A stretch of DNA of 64,000 nucleotides from Oceaniglobus trochenteri (GTDB lineage: Bacteria > Pseudomonadota > Alphaproteobacteria > Rhodobacterales > Rhodobacteraceae): the NCBI RefSeq assembly GCF_020529025.1, contig NZ_JACNMM010000003.1, positions 248,001 to 312,000 of the forward strand, in the 5' to 3' direction. The translations under genes and the position numbers were made by a program. How positions within the stretch are numbered: the stretch's first letter is position 1; the number at the start of each line of letters is the position of its first letter. Of the stretch, positions 43,117 through 51,917 are shown in pieces. The notes beneath the pieces are model-generated. The model had not been told where the DNA came from, ran no database searches, and saw only the letters and a list, made by a program, of their open reading frames with translations.

Positions 43117-44208
43117 TCAGGCGATCCAGCCCTTTAAGTTCTCCTCGATGACCGCCGACAGTGCCGCGATATGCGCATCGTCATCGTTTAGGCAGGGAAT
43201 GTAGGTGAAGCTTTCGCCACCCGCGTGTTCGAAACTCTCGCGGATCTCGCCGTTGATCTCTTCCAGGGTTTCGATGCAATCGGCCGAAAAGGCGGGTGAA
43301 ATCACCGCGATCCTTTTCGTGCCCGCCTTGGCCAGGCGCGCCACCTCATCGACGGTATAGGGTTTCAGCCATTCCTCGGGGCCGAACAGCGACTGGAAGG
43401 TCGAGTTGATGCGGCTTTCGTCCCAGCCCAGCCTTTCGCGCAAGAGGCGCGTCGTCTTCTGGCACTGGCAATGATAGGGGTCGCCCTCGGTCAGGTAACG
43501 CTGGGGCATTCCGTGGTAGGAGGCGACCAGAAGATCGGGTTTCACCTCCATCGCGCCATAGGCCCGCTCCACCGATTGGGCCAGGGCCTCGATATAGGCG
43601 GGATGGTCGAAATAGGCCGCGGCGGTGCGCACGGCGGGTTGCCATTTCTCGGCCATCAGCGCGCGAAAGAACTGATCGTTCGCGGTGGCCGTGGTGGCCC
43701 CGGCGTATTGCGGATAAAGCGGGAAGAACAGGATCTTCTGACACCCTGCCGCGACCATGGCCCGCACCTTGGACTTGGTGGAAGGATTGCCATAACGCAT
43801 GCAGTAATCCACCATCACGTCGTCGCCATAGCGGGCCTTCATCGCCTCGGTGATCTTCGCGGTCTGCGCCTTGGTGATGGTGGCCAGGGGGCTTTCGCCC
43901 TTGTCGTGATTCCAGATCGACTTGTAATTCGCGCCCGAGGTGAAGGGCCGTTTGCTGAGGATCACCAGTTGCAGCAGCGGCTGCCATTTCCACGGCGCAT
44001 AGTCGATCACCCGGCGGTCGGACAGGAATTCGTTCAGATATCGGCGCATCGACCAGTAATCATAGTTGTCTGGCGTGCCGAGGTTGGCCAGCAATACCCC
44101 GACACGGCCGGGCGGAACCCGGGGGTGATCCTTGGGGGCATGGGCCGGGCACACGGCATCCGGCGCGGTGAGCATGGGTGTGCCGTCGGTCAGTTTGGCA
44201 TCCGACAT
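43117..44208 (-). CDS. hemH: Ferrochelatase
   Basis: A 363-residue enzyme that inserts Fe2+ into protoporphyrin IX to make heme b. The N-terminal VGVLLANLGTPDNYDYWSMRRYLNEF, the active-site His in LLVASYHGMPQRYL, and the conserved YHCQCQKTTRLL segment are family marks. The ATG at 44208 gives the family length with a short extra N terminus; a longer open frame upstream is not conserved. No Cys cluster for a [2Fe-2S] centre is visible at the C terminus. Confidence 0.95.
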   Translation of the reverse strand: MSDAKLTDGTPMLTAPDAVCPAHAPKDHPRVPPGRVGVLLANLGTPDNYDYWSMRRYLNEFLSDRRVIDYAPWKWQPLLQLVILSKRPFTSGANYKSIWNHDKGESPLATITKAQTAKITEAMKARYGDDVMVDYCMRYGNPSTKSKVRAMVAAGCQKILFFPLYPQYAGATTATANDQFFRALMAEKWQPAVRTAAAYFDHPAYIEALAQSVERAYGAMEVKPDLLVASYHGMPQRYLTEGDPYHCQCQKTTRLLRERLGWDESRINSTFQSLFGPEEWLKPYTVDEVARLAKAGTKRIAVISPAFSADCIETLEEINGEIRESFEHAGGESFTYIPCLNDDDAHIAALSAVIEENLKGWIA

Positions 44209-44269
44209 AGGTATATCCCGATCCGTGAAAGAAACGTTTCCGGGGGAGATAACGGGTTTTACCCCCGGG

Positions 44270-45112
44270 TCAATCGCGCCCCGGTGTCGCAGGGTCGGGA
44301 ACCGGGCGTTCGGGCACGCCAAGGGCATCAGCCAGGCGCGCCTTGGCAGACCCGGGGCGCATGGGCTTCTGTTGCGATTCGTCGGGCGCCCAGCCGGTGA
44401 GGAACACCAGTTCGAAGGTGGCGCGCACCCTGTCGGCATCGGCGGCGAAATGCGCGTGATAAATCTCGGCGGCGCGCGCAAACAGGGCGCGGGGGGCGAA
44501 GCGGCGGTCGCGGGCGGCCAGGGCGTTGGTTTCCCCCATGGCGCGAAGATCGCGCATCAGGTGCAGCGCCGATCTGTAGGTGACCGTCAGGGGCGCCGTA
44601 TCGGCCACGGGCAGGGCGAAACCGGACCGTTGCAGAAGGCCACCGAGGTCGCGCAATTCGCCCATCGGGGCAACCCGGGGCGACAGCCCGCCGCGCAGGG
44701 CGGTTTCGGCCTCGGCCAGGGCGGCGCGCAGTTCGCTCAGGGTCTGGCCGCCGGGAAAGACGGCCAGGAAAAGCCCGTCGGGCCTTAGCGCACGCCGTGC
44801 CTGCACCAGTTGGCCCACCGGATCGTCGGCCCATTGCAGCGCCATGGCATGGATCACCAGGTCATGCTGTCCGGGCGCAAGACGCAGGGTTTCGTCGGGT
44901 TCAACCAAAAGGGCACCCGGAACGGCGCCTGCCCAGAGTTCGGGATGGGCGGTTACAATGGCTGGCGCGGTAAACGCCCTGTTAACCTCTTCCAGTCTTT
45001 CCTGAACCTGGTCCAATGCCTCGTCATGCAGGAACCGCGCATCCTCAAGCCGGGCGCGAGCGCGATGAAGGGCAAGGGCAGGGCGGTCGGTCAGGGGCGG
45101 TGGTACGGACAT
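44270..45112 (-). CDS. Class I SAM methyltransferase, BioC/NDUFAF5-like
   Basis: A 280-residue protein whose middle holds weak methyltransferase features: LAPGQHDLVIHAMALQWADD and the FLAVFPGG-TLSELR stretch typical of BioC and of mitochondrial NDUFAF5. Glycine-rich motif I is not conserved in plain form, as in NDUFAF5 relatives. NDUFAF5 modifies a complex I subunit; whether this homologue does so is unknown. The ATG at 45112 is 20 bases from the divergent comF start. Confidence 0.75.
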   Translation of the reverse strand: MSVPPPLTDRPALALHRARARLEDARFLHDEALDQVQERLEEVNRAFTAPAIVTAHPELWAGAVPGALLVEPDETLRLAPGQHDLVIHAMALQWADDPVGQLVQARRALRPDGLFLAVFPGGQTLSELRAALAEAETALRGGLSPRVAPMGELRDLGGLLQRSGFALPVADTAPLTVTYRSALHLMRDLRAMGETNALAARDRRFAPRALFARAAEIYHAHFAADADRVRATFELVFLTGWAPDESQQKPMRPGSAKARLADALGVPERPVPDPATPGRD

Positions 45113-45132
45113 GGAAGTGAAGTAGGCGCAGG

Positions 45133-45858
45133 ATGAGGGTTTTGCAAAGCGCATTGTCGCTGATTTATCCGCATCAGTGTGTGCTGTGCGACACACTGGT
45201 CGAACTGGGCAGCGGGCTGTGCGGGCCCTGCTGGCGCGATACGCCCTTCGTGGCGGGGCTGGCCTGCGACATCTGCGGCGCCCCGCTGATGGGTGAGGAT
45301 GACGGCCACACCGTCCATTGCGACGATTGCATGGCCTTGCCGCGCCCCTGGATACGGGGGCGCACCGCCATGGTGTATCGCGACAAGGGGCGGCGCATGG
45401 TGCTGGCGCTGAAACACGGCGACCGGCAAGATATCGTGCGCCCGGCGGCGCGCTGGATGCACCGCGCGGCGGGCGATATCGTGACGCCGGGTTCGCTGAT
45501 CGTGCCGGTGCCCATCCATTGGCTGCGGATGCTCAAACGCCGGTTCAATCAATCCGCCCTGCTGGCCACGGCCCTGGCGCGCGAGGCGCGGGTGCAGGTT
45601 TCGCCCCGGGCCCTGATCCGGTGCCGCAACACCGACCGACAGGATGGCAAGACTCCCGATGAACGCTTTGCCAATGTCCAGGCGGCAATCCGACCGCACC
45701 CGAAATATGGCGCGCTTCTGGAAGGGCGCGACGTGGTTCTGGTGGACGACGTGATGACCACCGGCGCCACCCTGGCCGCCTGCGCCGAGGCTTGCCAGGC
45801 GGCCGGTGCGGCCCGTGTCGATACCGTGACACTGGCGCGCGTGGTCAAAGATACCTAG
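45133..45858 (+). CDS. ComF family protein (phosphoribosyltransferase-like)
   Basis: A 241-residue ComF-type protein. The N-terminal part has four Cys in CVLC...CGPC and CDIC, likely a zinc-binding region, and the C-terminal half is a phosphoribosyltransferase fold with the PRPP-binding motif VVLVDDVMTTGATL. In naturally competent bacteria ComF helps in DNA uptake, but homologues are widespread in non-competent species. grxC follows after 32 bases. Confidence 0.88.
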   Translation: MRVLQSALSLIYPHQCVLCDTLVELGSGLCGPCWRDTPFVAGLACDICGAPLMGEDDGHTVHCDDCMALPRPWIRGRTAMVYRDKGRRMVLALKHGDRQDIVRPAARWMHRAAGDIVTPGSLIVPVPIHWLRMLKRRFNQSALLATALAREARVQVSPRALIRCRNTDRQDGKTPDERFANVQAAIRPHPKYGALLEGRDVVLVDDVMTTGATLAACAEACQAAGAARVDTVTLARVVKDT

Positions 45859-45890
45859 ATACCCCTACGAACCAGATGCAGGAGGGTCGG

Positions 45891-46148
45891 ATGGCCAATG
45901 TCGAAATCTACACCTCGCCCCTGTGCGGATTCTGCCATGCGGCCAAGCGGCTGCTGACGCAGAAGGGCGTGGGATTTGTCGAAACCGACGTGTCGCGGGA
46001 TGCGGCGCAGAAACAGGCGATGATGCAGCGCGCCAATGGCCGCCACACGGTGCCGCAGATCTTCATCGGCGGCAAACATGTGGGCGGCTGCGACGATCTT
46101 TTCGCGCTTGAGCGGGCGGGCAAGCTTGACCCGATGCTGGCCGCCTGA
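45891..46148 (+). CDS. grxC: Glutaredoxin 3 (GrxC)
   Basis: An 85-residue glutaredoxin with active site CGFC (residues 11-14) instead of the usual CPYC, the cis-Pro in TVPQIFIGG and the GG-D motif. It reduces disulfides using glutathione. GGAGGG precedes the ATG. Members with CGFC or CGYC often bind an Fe-S cluster, so cluster binding is possible here, but is not shown. It precedes convergent ubiG by 6 bases. Confidence 0.88.
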   Translation: MANVEIYTSPLCGFCHAAKRLLTQKGVGFVETDVSRDAAQKQAMMQRANGRHTVPQIFIGGKHVGGCDDLFALERAGKLDPMLAA

Positions 46149-46154
46149 CGCCGT

Positions 46155-46907
46155 TCAGGCGGGTTTCAGGCTGGTGGTGACGTAGTTGCAGCTCAGATCC
46201 CGGTCCGACAGGCTCCATGACCAGCCCAGCGGGTTGAACACGAACCCGGTCTTGTCGACCGGGTTCAGCCCGGCCCGGCGCAACAGGTCGAACAATTCGT
46301 CGGGCGTGATGAACTTGCTCCACTCGTGGGTGCCCTTGGGCAGCCAGCGCATGACCCATTCGGCCCCGACAATCGCCATGGCAAAGCTTTTCGGGTTTCG
46401 GTTCAGGGTGGAACACACCATCAGCCCCCCAGGCTTCAGCAGGGTTTGGCAGGCCGTCAGATACGACAGCGGGTCGGCCACATGTTCGACCACCTCCATG
46501 TTCAATATAGCGTCGAACCTTTCGCCCGCCTGCGCCAGGTCTTCGGCGGTGGTGTGGCGATAATCGATCGTCAGGCCCGATTGCGCCGCGTGAACCTGGG
46601 CCACCGGGATATTGCCCGCCGCCGCATCGGCGCCCACCACCTCGGCCCCGAGCCGCGCCATGGGTTCGGAAAGCAGGCCGCCACCGCACCCGATGTCGAG
46701 GATTCGCAGGCCGGCGAAGGGCAGGGCGCCTTTCAGGTCGCGGTCGAACTCGGATGCGATCTGCGCCGTGATGTAATCCAGGCGGCAGGGGTTGAGCATG
46801 TGCAGCGGCTTGAACTTGCCGTTCGGGTCCCACCATTCGGCGGCCATTGCCTCGAACTTGGCGACTTCCGCTGCGTCAACGGTGCTTTGTTGCGCGGGGT
46901 GCTGCAT
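46155..46907 (-). CDS. ubiG: Ubiquinone biosynthesis O-methyltransferase UbiG
   Basis: A 250-residue SAM methyltransferase that does both O-methylations of ubiquinone synthesis. EAEFW-type N terminus ([24 protein letters not shown]) and the motif [16 protein letters not shown] near residue 67 are typical. I chose the ATG at 46907 because the longer frame has no similar sequence. It is divergent to pip with 67 bases between the starts. Confidence 0.95.
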   Translation of the reverse strand: MQHPAQQSTVDAAEVAKFEAMAAEWWDPNGKFKPLHMLNPCRLDYITAQIASEFDRDLKGALPFAGLRILDIGCGGGLLSEPMARLGAEVVGADAAAGNIPVAQVHAAQSGLTIDYRHTTAEDLAQAGERFDAILNMEVVEHVADPLSYLTACQTLLKPGGLMVCSTLNRNPKSFAMAIVGAEWVMRWLPKGTHEWSKFITPDELFDLLRRAGLNPVDKTGFVFNPLGWSWSLSDRDLSCNYVTTSLKPA

Positions 46908-46960
46908 TGATATGATACCCTTTTTAAGACAACTGCCCGTGGCGGGGCGGACTTCCACGT

Positions 46961-46966
46961 TATATA
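46961..46966 (+). promoter_or_regulatory. Candidate -10 element of pip
   Basis: TATATA at 46961-46966, only 8 bases before the pip ATG at 46975. No Shine-Dalgarno sequence precedes the ATG, so the pip message may be leaderless. No good -35 was found. Confidence 0.35.
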
Positions 46967-46974
46967 GAGCTTGA

Positions 46975-47952
46975 ATGGACAAGGTTTCAGGTCAAAAGAG
47001 CGCAGCCAGCTATCTTTATCGCCCCATCGACCCTTTCGATCAGCGCATGCTGGACGTGGGCGACGGGCATCGGGTCTATGTCGAACAATGCGGCAGGCGT
47101 GATGGCATTCCGGTTGTCGTGCTGCATGGCGGCCCCGGCGGCGGCTGTTCACCGTCGATGCGGCGGTACTTCGACCCCTCGGTTTATCGGATCATCCTGT
47201 TCGATCAGCGCGGCTGTGGCCGCTCGCGCCCCCATGCCAGTGTCGAGGCGAACACGACATGGCACCTGGTGGCCGATATCGAACGCATCCGCACGGCGCT
47301 TGGCATTGATCGCTGGATCGTCTTCGGCGGCAGCTGGGGGGCGACGCTGGCCCTGATCTATGGCGAGGCGCACCCTGACCGGGTGGCGCATCTTGTCCTG
47401 CGCGGCGTCTTCCTGATGACCCAGGCCGAACTGCGGTGGTTCTACGGTGGCGGCGCGGGGCAGTTCTGGCCCGATGTCTGGGCCCGCTTCACCGACCCGA
47501 TCCCCGAAGACGAACGCCACGATCTGATCGCCGCCTATCACCGGCGCCTGTTTTCCGGCGACATGATGGTGGAAACCCGCCACGCCCGCGCCTGGGCCGG
47601 ATGGGAAAACACCCTTGCCAGCATCGACAACGACGGCCCCGGCGGCGAAAGCCCGGCGGAATACGCCCGCGCCTTTGCCCGGCTTGAAAACCACTATTTC
47701 ACCAACGCGGGCTTCCTGGATCGCGATGGCCAGATCCTTCAGGACATCGGCCGCATCCGCGATGTGCCGGGCACCATCGTGCAGGGCCGCTATGACATGA
47801 TCTGCCCGCCCGCCTCGGCCTGGGGTCTGCACAAGGCCTGGCCCGCGTCGCGCCTGGTGATGGTGCCGCGGGCCGGCCATGCCCTGTCGGAACCGGGGAT
47901 AAGCCGCGCCCTGGTCAAGACGATGGACGATCTGGCGCGCGATCTGCGGTAG
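46975..47952 (+). CDS. pip: Prolyl iminopeptidase
   Basis: A 325-residue alpha/beta hydrolase that removes N-terminal proline from peptides. The oxyanion-hole HGGPGGG is near residue 46, the nucleophile Ser is in [10 protein letters not shown] near 115, and the catalytic Asp and His lie in GRYDMICPP and RAGHALSE. The following gene starts a peptide-type ABC importer after 79 bases, so uptake and cleavage of proline-containing peptides may be linked; that is inference. Confidence 0.93.
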   Translation: MDKVSGQKSAASYLYRPIDPFDQRMLDVGDGHRVYVEQCGRRDGIPVVVLHGGPGGGCSPSMRRYFDPSVYRIILFDQRGCGRSRPHASVEANTTWHLVADIERIRTALGIDRWIVFGGSWGATLALIYGEAHPDRVAHLVLRGVFLMTQAELRWFYGGGAGQFWPDVWARFTDPIPEDERHDLIAAYHRRLFSGDMMVETRHARAWAGWENTLASIDNDGPGGESPAEYARAFARLENHYFTNAGFLDRDGQILQDIGRIRDVPGTIVQGRYDMICPPASAWGLHKAWPASRLVMVPRAGHALSEPGISRALVKTMDDLARDLR

Positions 47953-48031
47953 ACCGGTTGCAGAATTGGGGGGTTACACGAAGCGCATCTTTTCATTAAC
48001 CTGCCAGTCAACAAAAACCGGAGAATGGCCC

Positions 48032-49024
48032 TTGGGCGCCCTGTCACGTATTGTTCTGCATCGGCTTTTTCTTGGCCTCCTGACGCTTTTCGTCGTGTCG
48101 ATCGTGATCTTTACAGCGGTCAACATGCTTCCTGGCGATTTCGCCCAGGCGATCCTGGGCCAGGGCGCCACGCCCGAGGCCGTTACCGCAATCCGGCGCG
48201 ACCTGGGGTTGGATCAGCCACCGGTCACGCGGTATTTCCAATGGCTTGCCGATGTGCTGCATGGCGATCTGGGTACCAGTTTCGCCCAAGCCAATTTCGT
48301 CAGCTTCACCGGCAGCGATGCCGAGAAGGCCTCGGTCCTGGCGCAGATCGGGCCACGCTTTGCCAATACCATGTTCCTGGCGGGGGTGACGGCGGCGATC
48401 GCGGTGCCGGTTTCCCTGACCCTTGGCATCCTGGCGGCGCTCTACCGGAATTCGGCCTTCGACAAGGTGGCCAATGTCTTCACGCTCAGCTCGATCTCAA
48501 GCCCCGAGTTCTTCCTGGCCTATATCCTGATCCTGTTCCTGGCCGTACTGAACCCGCTGCTGCCGTCGCTGTCGAACATCTATGACGGCATGGGCCTGGG
48601 CGAGAGGTTGGAAAAGACGCTTCTGCCCGCGCTGACGCTGACGCTGGTGGTGACGGCCCACATGATGCGGATGACCCGCGCGGCGATCATCAACCTGCTG
48701 GCCAGCCCCTATATCGAAATGGCGCGGCTCAAGGGCATGTCGCCCATGCGGGTGATCGTGCGCCACGCCCTGCCCAATGCCCTGGCCCCGATCATCAACG
48801 TCATCGCCCTGAACCTGGCTTACCTGATCACCGGTGTCGTCGTGGTCGAGGTGGTCTTTGTCTATCCCGGCATCGGGCAGCTGTTCGTCGATTCGGTGAA
48901 GATCCGGGATATTCCGGTGGTGCAGGCCTGTTGCCTGATCTTTGCGGGGGCATACATCCTGCTGAACCTGCTGGCCGACATCCTGTCGATCCTGTCCAAC
49001 CCGCGGCTGAGGCATCCGAAATGA
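48032..49024 (+). CDS. Peptide-type ABC importer permease 1 (DppB/OppB-like)
   Basis: A 330-residue membrane permease with six hydrophobic segments and the EAA loop (EMARLKGMSPMRVIVRHALPNAL) for ATPase docking. The first TM is LFLGLLTLFVVSIVIFTAV. I chose the TTG at 48032 because GGAG lies 8 bases upstream; a longer frame from 47966 would add 22 unlike residues. The last base pairs overlap the second permease by 4 bases. Confidence 0.9.
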   Translation: MGALSRIVLHRLFLGLLTLFVVSIVIFTAVNMLPGDFAQAILGQGATPEAVTAIRRDLGLDQPPVTRYFQWLADVLHGDLGTSFAQANFVSFTGSDAEKASVLAQIGPRFANTMFLAGVTAAIAVPVSLTLGILAALYRNSAFDKVANVFTLSSISSPEFFLAYILILFLAVLNPLLPSLSNIYDGMGLGERLEKTLLPALTLTLVVTAHMMRMTRAAIINLLASPYIEMARLKGMSPMRVIVRHALPNALAPIINVIALNLAYLITGVVVVEVVFVYPGIGQLFVDSVKIRDIPVVQACCLIFAGAYILLNLLADILSILSNPRLRHPK

Positions 49025-50190
49025 ATGTTGTTGTGGGTCTTGTCGCCTGTGTCGGTTTTCTGGTTCTGGCCGCCTGGGTCTTCCGGTTTGCAGGGCGCCT
49101 TTCAGGGCGGACCTATTTTCGCGACATGGAGCTGACAACGGCCTTTGGCTGGATGTTGTCGGTCTTCGTCGCGTTCTGGGGTGTTTACCTCTACATTTTC
49201 GTGGAAAGCGCGGTGTTCTTCCGCTGGGCCGTTCAGGGCTTCGTGGTTTTCGCCATCGCGGCCTGGCTGTTTCGCCTGCTGGGGCGAAACCTGGGGCCGG
49301 GCGGCACGCGGCGCCTGTTTCGCCAGATGCCGCTGACCGCCAGTTTCGGCATCCTGATCATCCTGCTTTATGCCATCCTGGCCATCTTTGCCGGTGTCCT
49401 CGCGCCCCACGGCCAGGAAGAGATTTTCGCCAAGGTCAACGTCCTGCCCGGCGGCGATCCGGCCATTGGTGGCGATCCCGCACATCCCCTGGGCACCGAC
49501 CAGATCGGGCGCGATTTGCTAAGCCGGCTTATCTATGGCGCGCAGAACACCGTGGGCATCGCCTTTGCCACCACGCTGATCGCGTTCCTTCTGGGCGGCA
49601 CACTTGGGTTTCTGGCGGCGACACTGGGCGGATGGCTGGATCAGTTGCTCAGCCGGATGGTGGATGTTCTCATGGCCATCCCGTCGCTGATCTTTGCGCT
49701 TCTGCTGATGACCATCGCCAGCGCCTGGGCCGGATCGCAGCCGCATCTTCTGACGATCTACATGATCCTGATCATCGCGGTCATCGATTCCACCCGTGTT
49801 TTCCGGCTGGCCCGGGCGGTGGGCGGCAATATCGTCGTCATGGATTACATCGAGGCGGCCAAGCTGCGCGGTGAGGGGATGGGATACCTGATCTTCAAGG
49901 AAATCCTGCCCAATGCCACGGCGCCCTTGCTGGCCGAGTTCGGCTTGCGGTTCTGTTTCGTGTTCCTGACCATCGCGTCGCTGTCGTTCCTGGGGGTGGG
50001 CATCCAGCCGCCGCTGGCCGACTGGGGCACCATGGTGCGCGACCTGTCGCAGTTCATCAACTTCGCCGCCTTCTCTCCGCTGACGGCCGCGCTGCCGCTG
50101 ATGGCGGCGGGGGCGATCGCCCTGTTGACCGTGGCGGTGAATTTCGTGGTCGACTGGATGCTGCACCGTTCATCGGGCCTGAAGGAGTGA
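49021..50190 (+). CDS. Peptide-type ABC importer permease 2 (DppC/OppC-like), N-terminally extended
   Basis: A 389-residue permease. The C-terminal 260 residues hold the family core, including HPLGTDQIGRDLLSR near residue 155 and the EAA loop. An N-terminal extension of about 100 residues with three further hydrophobic segments precedes the usual start, which makes it longer than the about 300 residues typical for DppC. It overlaps permease 1 by 4 bases and precedes the ATPase gene by a few bases. Confidence 0.9.
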   Translation: MNVVVGLVACVGFLVLAAWVFRFAGRLSGRTYFRDMELTTAFGWMLSVFVAFWGVYLYIFVESAVFFRWAVQGFVVFAIAAWLFRLLGRNLGPGGTRRLFRQMPLTASFGILIILLYAILAIFAGVLAPHGQEEIFAKVNVLPGGDPAIGGDPAHPLGTDQIGRDLLSRLIYGAQNTVGIAFATTLIAFLLGGTLGFLAATLGGWLDQLLSRMVDVLMAIPSLIFALLLMTIASAWAGSQPHLLTIYMILIIAVIDSTRVFRLARAVGGNIVVMDYIEAAKLRGEGMGYLIFKEILPNATAPLLAEFGLRFCFVFLTIASLSFLGVGIQPPLADWGTMVRDLSQFINFAAFSPLTAALPLMAAGAIALLTVAVNFVVDWMLHRSSGLKE

Positions 50191-50195
50191 GCGAT

Positions 50196-51845
50196 ATGAA
50201 CGCGAAGCAGCTTCTGAAGATCCGCGGGCTGAAGATCGAAGGTCGCAGCGACGAGACATGGACGCAGATCGTCAACGGGATCGATCTTGATCTGAACCGG
50301 GGCGAGGTTCTGGGCCTGATCGGCGAATCCGGCGCCGGCAAATCCACGGTCGGGCTGGCCGCCATGGGGTTCGCCCGTGACGGATGCCGCATTTCGGGCG
50401 GTTCGGTGGAATTCGACGGTGTCGATCTGGTGCAGGCCCCGGCAGCGACCAAGCGCGCCCTTCTGGGCAAGCGTATCGCCTATGTCGCGCAGTCGGCCGC
50501 GGCCAGCTTCAACCCCGCGCATCGGATCATCGACCAGCACACCGAGGGCCCGGTCCAGCACGGCGTGATGGACAAGGCCGAAAGCGAACGCGACGGCATG
50601 GAGCTTTATGCCCGCCTGCGCCTGCCCAATCCCGACGAGATCGGTTTTCGTTATCCCCACCAGGTAAGCGGCGGGCAGTTGCAGCGCGCGATGACGGCCA
50701 TGGCCATGTCATGCCGGCCCGATCTCATCATCTTCGACGAACCCACGACCGCGCTGGATGTCACCACCCAGATCGAGGTGCTGGCCAGCATTCGCGACAT
50801 CGTCGAACAATTCGACACCGCCGCGATCTATATCACCCATGACCTGGCGGTGGTGGCGCAGATGGCCGACCGGATCAAGGTTCTGCTGAAGGGCGACGAG
50901 GTGGAAGAGGCCGACACCCGCACCATGCTGTCGGCCCCCACCGAGGATTACACCAAATCGCTTTGGGCCGTGCGCAGTTTCGAACGCCCAATGAAACCCT
51001 CGATCCCGGAAGGCGCGACACCCGTGGTCAGCCTGCGCAACATCACCGCCGCCTATGGCACCACCGATGTTCTGCACGATGTCAGCTTCGACATGCACGC
51101 CGGGCGCACCGTGGCCGTGGTGGGCGAAAGCGGCAGCGGCAAGTCCACGGCAGCACGCTGCATCACCGGGCTGTTGCCGCCCCGCGCGGGCGCCATCGCC
51201 TTTGACGGTGTCGATTTGCCGCCGGATTACCGCAAGCGCAGCAAGGAACAGCTGCGCCAGGTGCAGATGATCTATCAGATGGCCGATACCGCCCTGAACC
51301 CGCGTTCGACCATCGGGGACATCATCGGCCGGCCGGTGCAGTTTTACCTGGGGCTGCGCGGCGCGAAAAAGCGCGCCCGGGTCGAGGAACTGCTGAACCA
51401 GATCGAGCTTGAGCCGAAACAATATATCGACCGCCTGCCGTCCGAACTTTCGGGGGGCCAGAAACAGCGTATCGGCATCGCCCGCGCCCTTGCGGCCGAG
51501 CCCCGATTCATCATCTGCGACGAGGTGACAAGCGCGCTGGACCAGCTTGTCGCGGAAGGCATCCTGAAACTGCTGGCGCGGTTGCAGGACGAATTGGGCC
51601 TGACCTATATGTTCATCACCCACGATCTGGCCACGGTGCGCGCCATTGCCGACGAAGTGGTGGTGATGAAGGATGGCGCGGTGGTCGAACAGGGCGGCAA
51701 GGTGGAAATGTTCCGCCCGCCCCATCACCCCTATACCGACCTGCTGCTGTCCTCGGTCCCCGAGATGGACCCGGACTGGCTCGACGATCTGCTGAAGGAA
51801 CGCGGAGTTGATAACATCGGCGATGCAGCAGTCGGTAAGATGTAA
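50196..51845 (+). CDS. Fused double ATPase of a peptide-type ABC importer (DppD-DppF-like)
   Basis: A 549-residue protein with two complete ABC ATPase domains. The first has Walker A GESGAGKST near residue 45, signature VSGGQLQRA and Walker B LIIFDEPTTALD; the second has Walker A GESGSGKST near 315, signature LSGGQKQRIGIARA and FIICDEVTSALD, where the second Walker B ends in Cys-Asp. Fusions of this kind occur in Yej-type microcin C/peptide importers. GAAGGAG is 8 bases from the ATG at 50196. Confidence 0.92.
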   Translation: MNAKQLLKIRGLKIEGRSDETWTQIVNGIDLDLNRGEVLGLIGESGAGKSTVGLAAMGFARDGCRISGGSVEFDGVDLVQAPAATKRALLGKRIAYVAQSAAASFNPAHRIIDQHTEGPVQHGVMDKAESERDGMELYARLRLPNPDEIGFRYPHQVSGGQLQRAMTAMAMSCRPDLIIFDEPTTALDVTTQIEVLASIRDIVEQFDTAAIYITHDLAVVAQMADRIKVLLKGDEVEEADTRTMLSAPTEDYTKSLWAVRSFERPMKPSIPEGATPVVSLRNITAAYGTTDVLHDVSFDMHAGRTVAVVGESGSGKSTAARCITGLLPPRAGAIAFDGVDLPPDYRKRSKEQLRQVQMIYQMADTALNPRSTIGDIIGRPVQFYLGLRGAKKRARVEELLNQIELEPKQYIDRLPSELSGGQKQRIGIARALAAEPRFIICDEVTSALDQLVAEGILKLLARLQDELGLTYMFITHDLATVRAIADEVVVMKDGAVVEQGGKVEMFRPPHHPYTDLLLSSVPEMDPDWLDDLLKERGVDNIGDAAVGKM

Positions 51846-51917
51846 CCGAATCGCCCCGACAAGGGGCAGTAAACCTGTGGGACAACCCCGCAATCAAGAA
51901 ACGAACGGGAGAATGAC

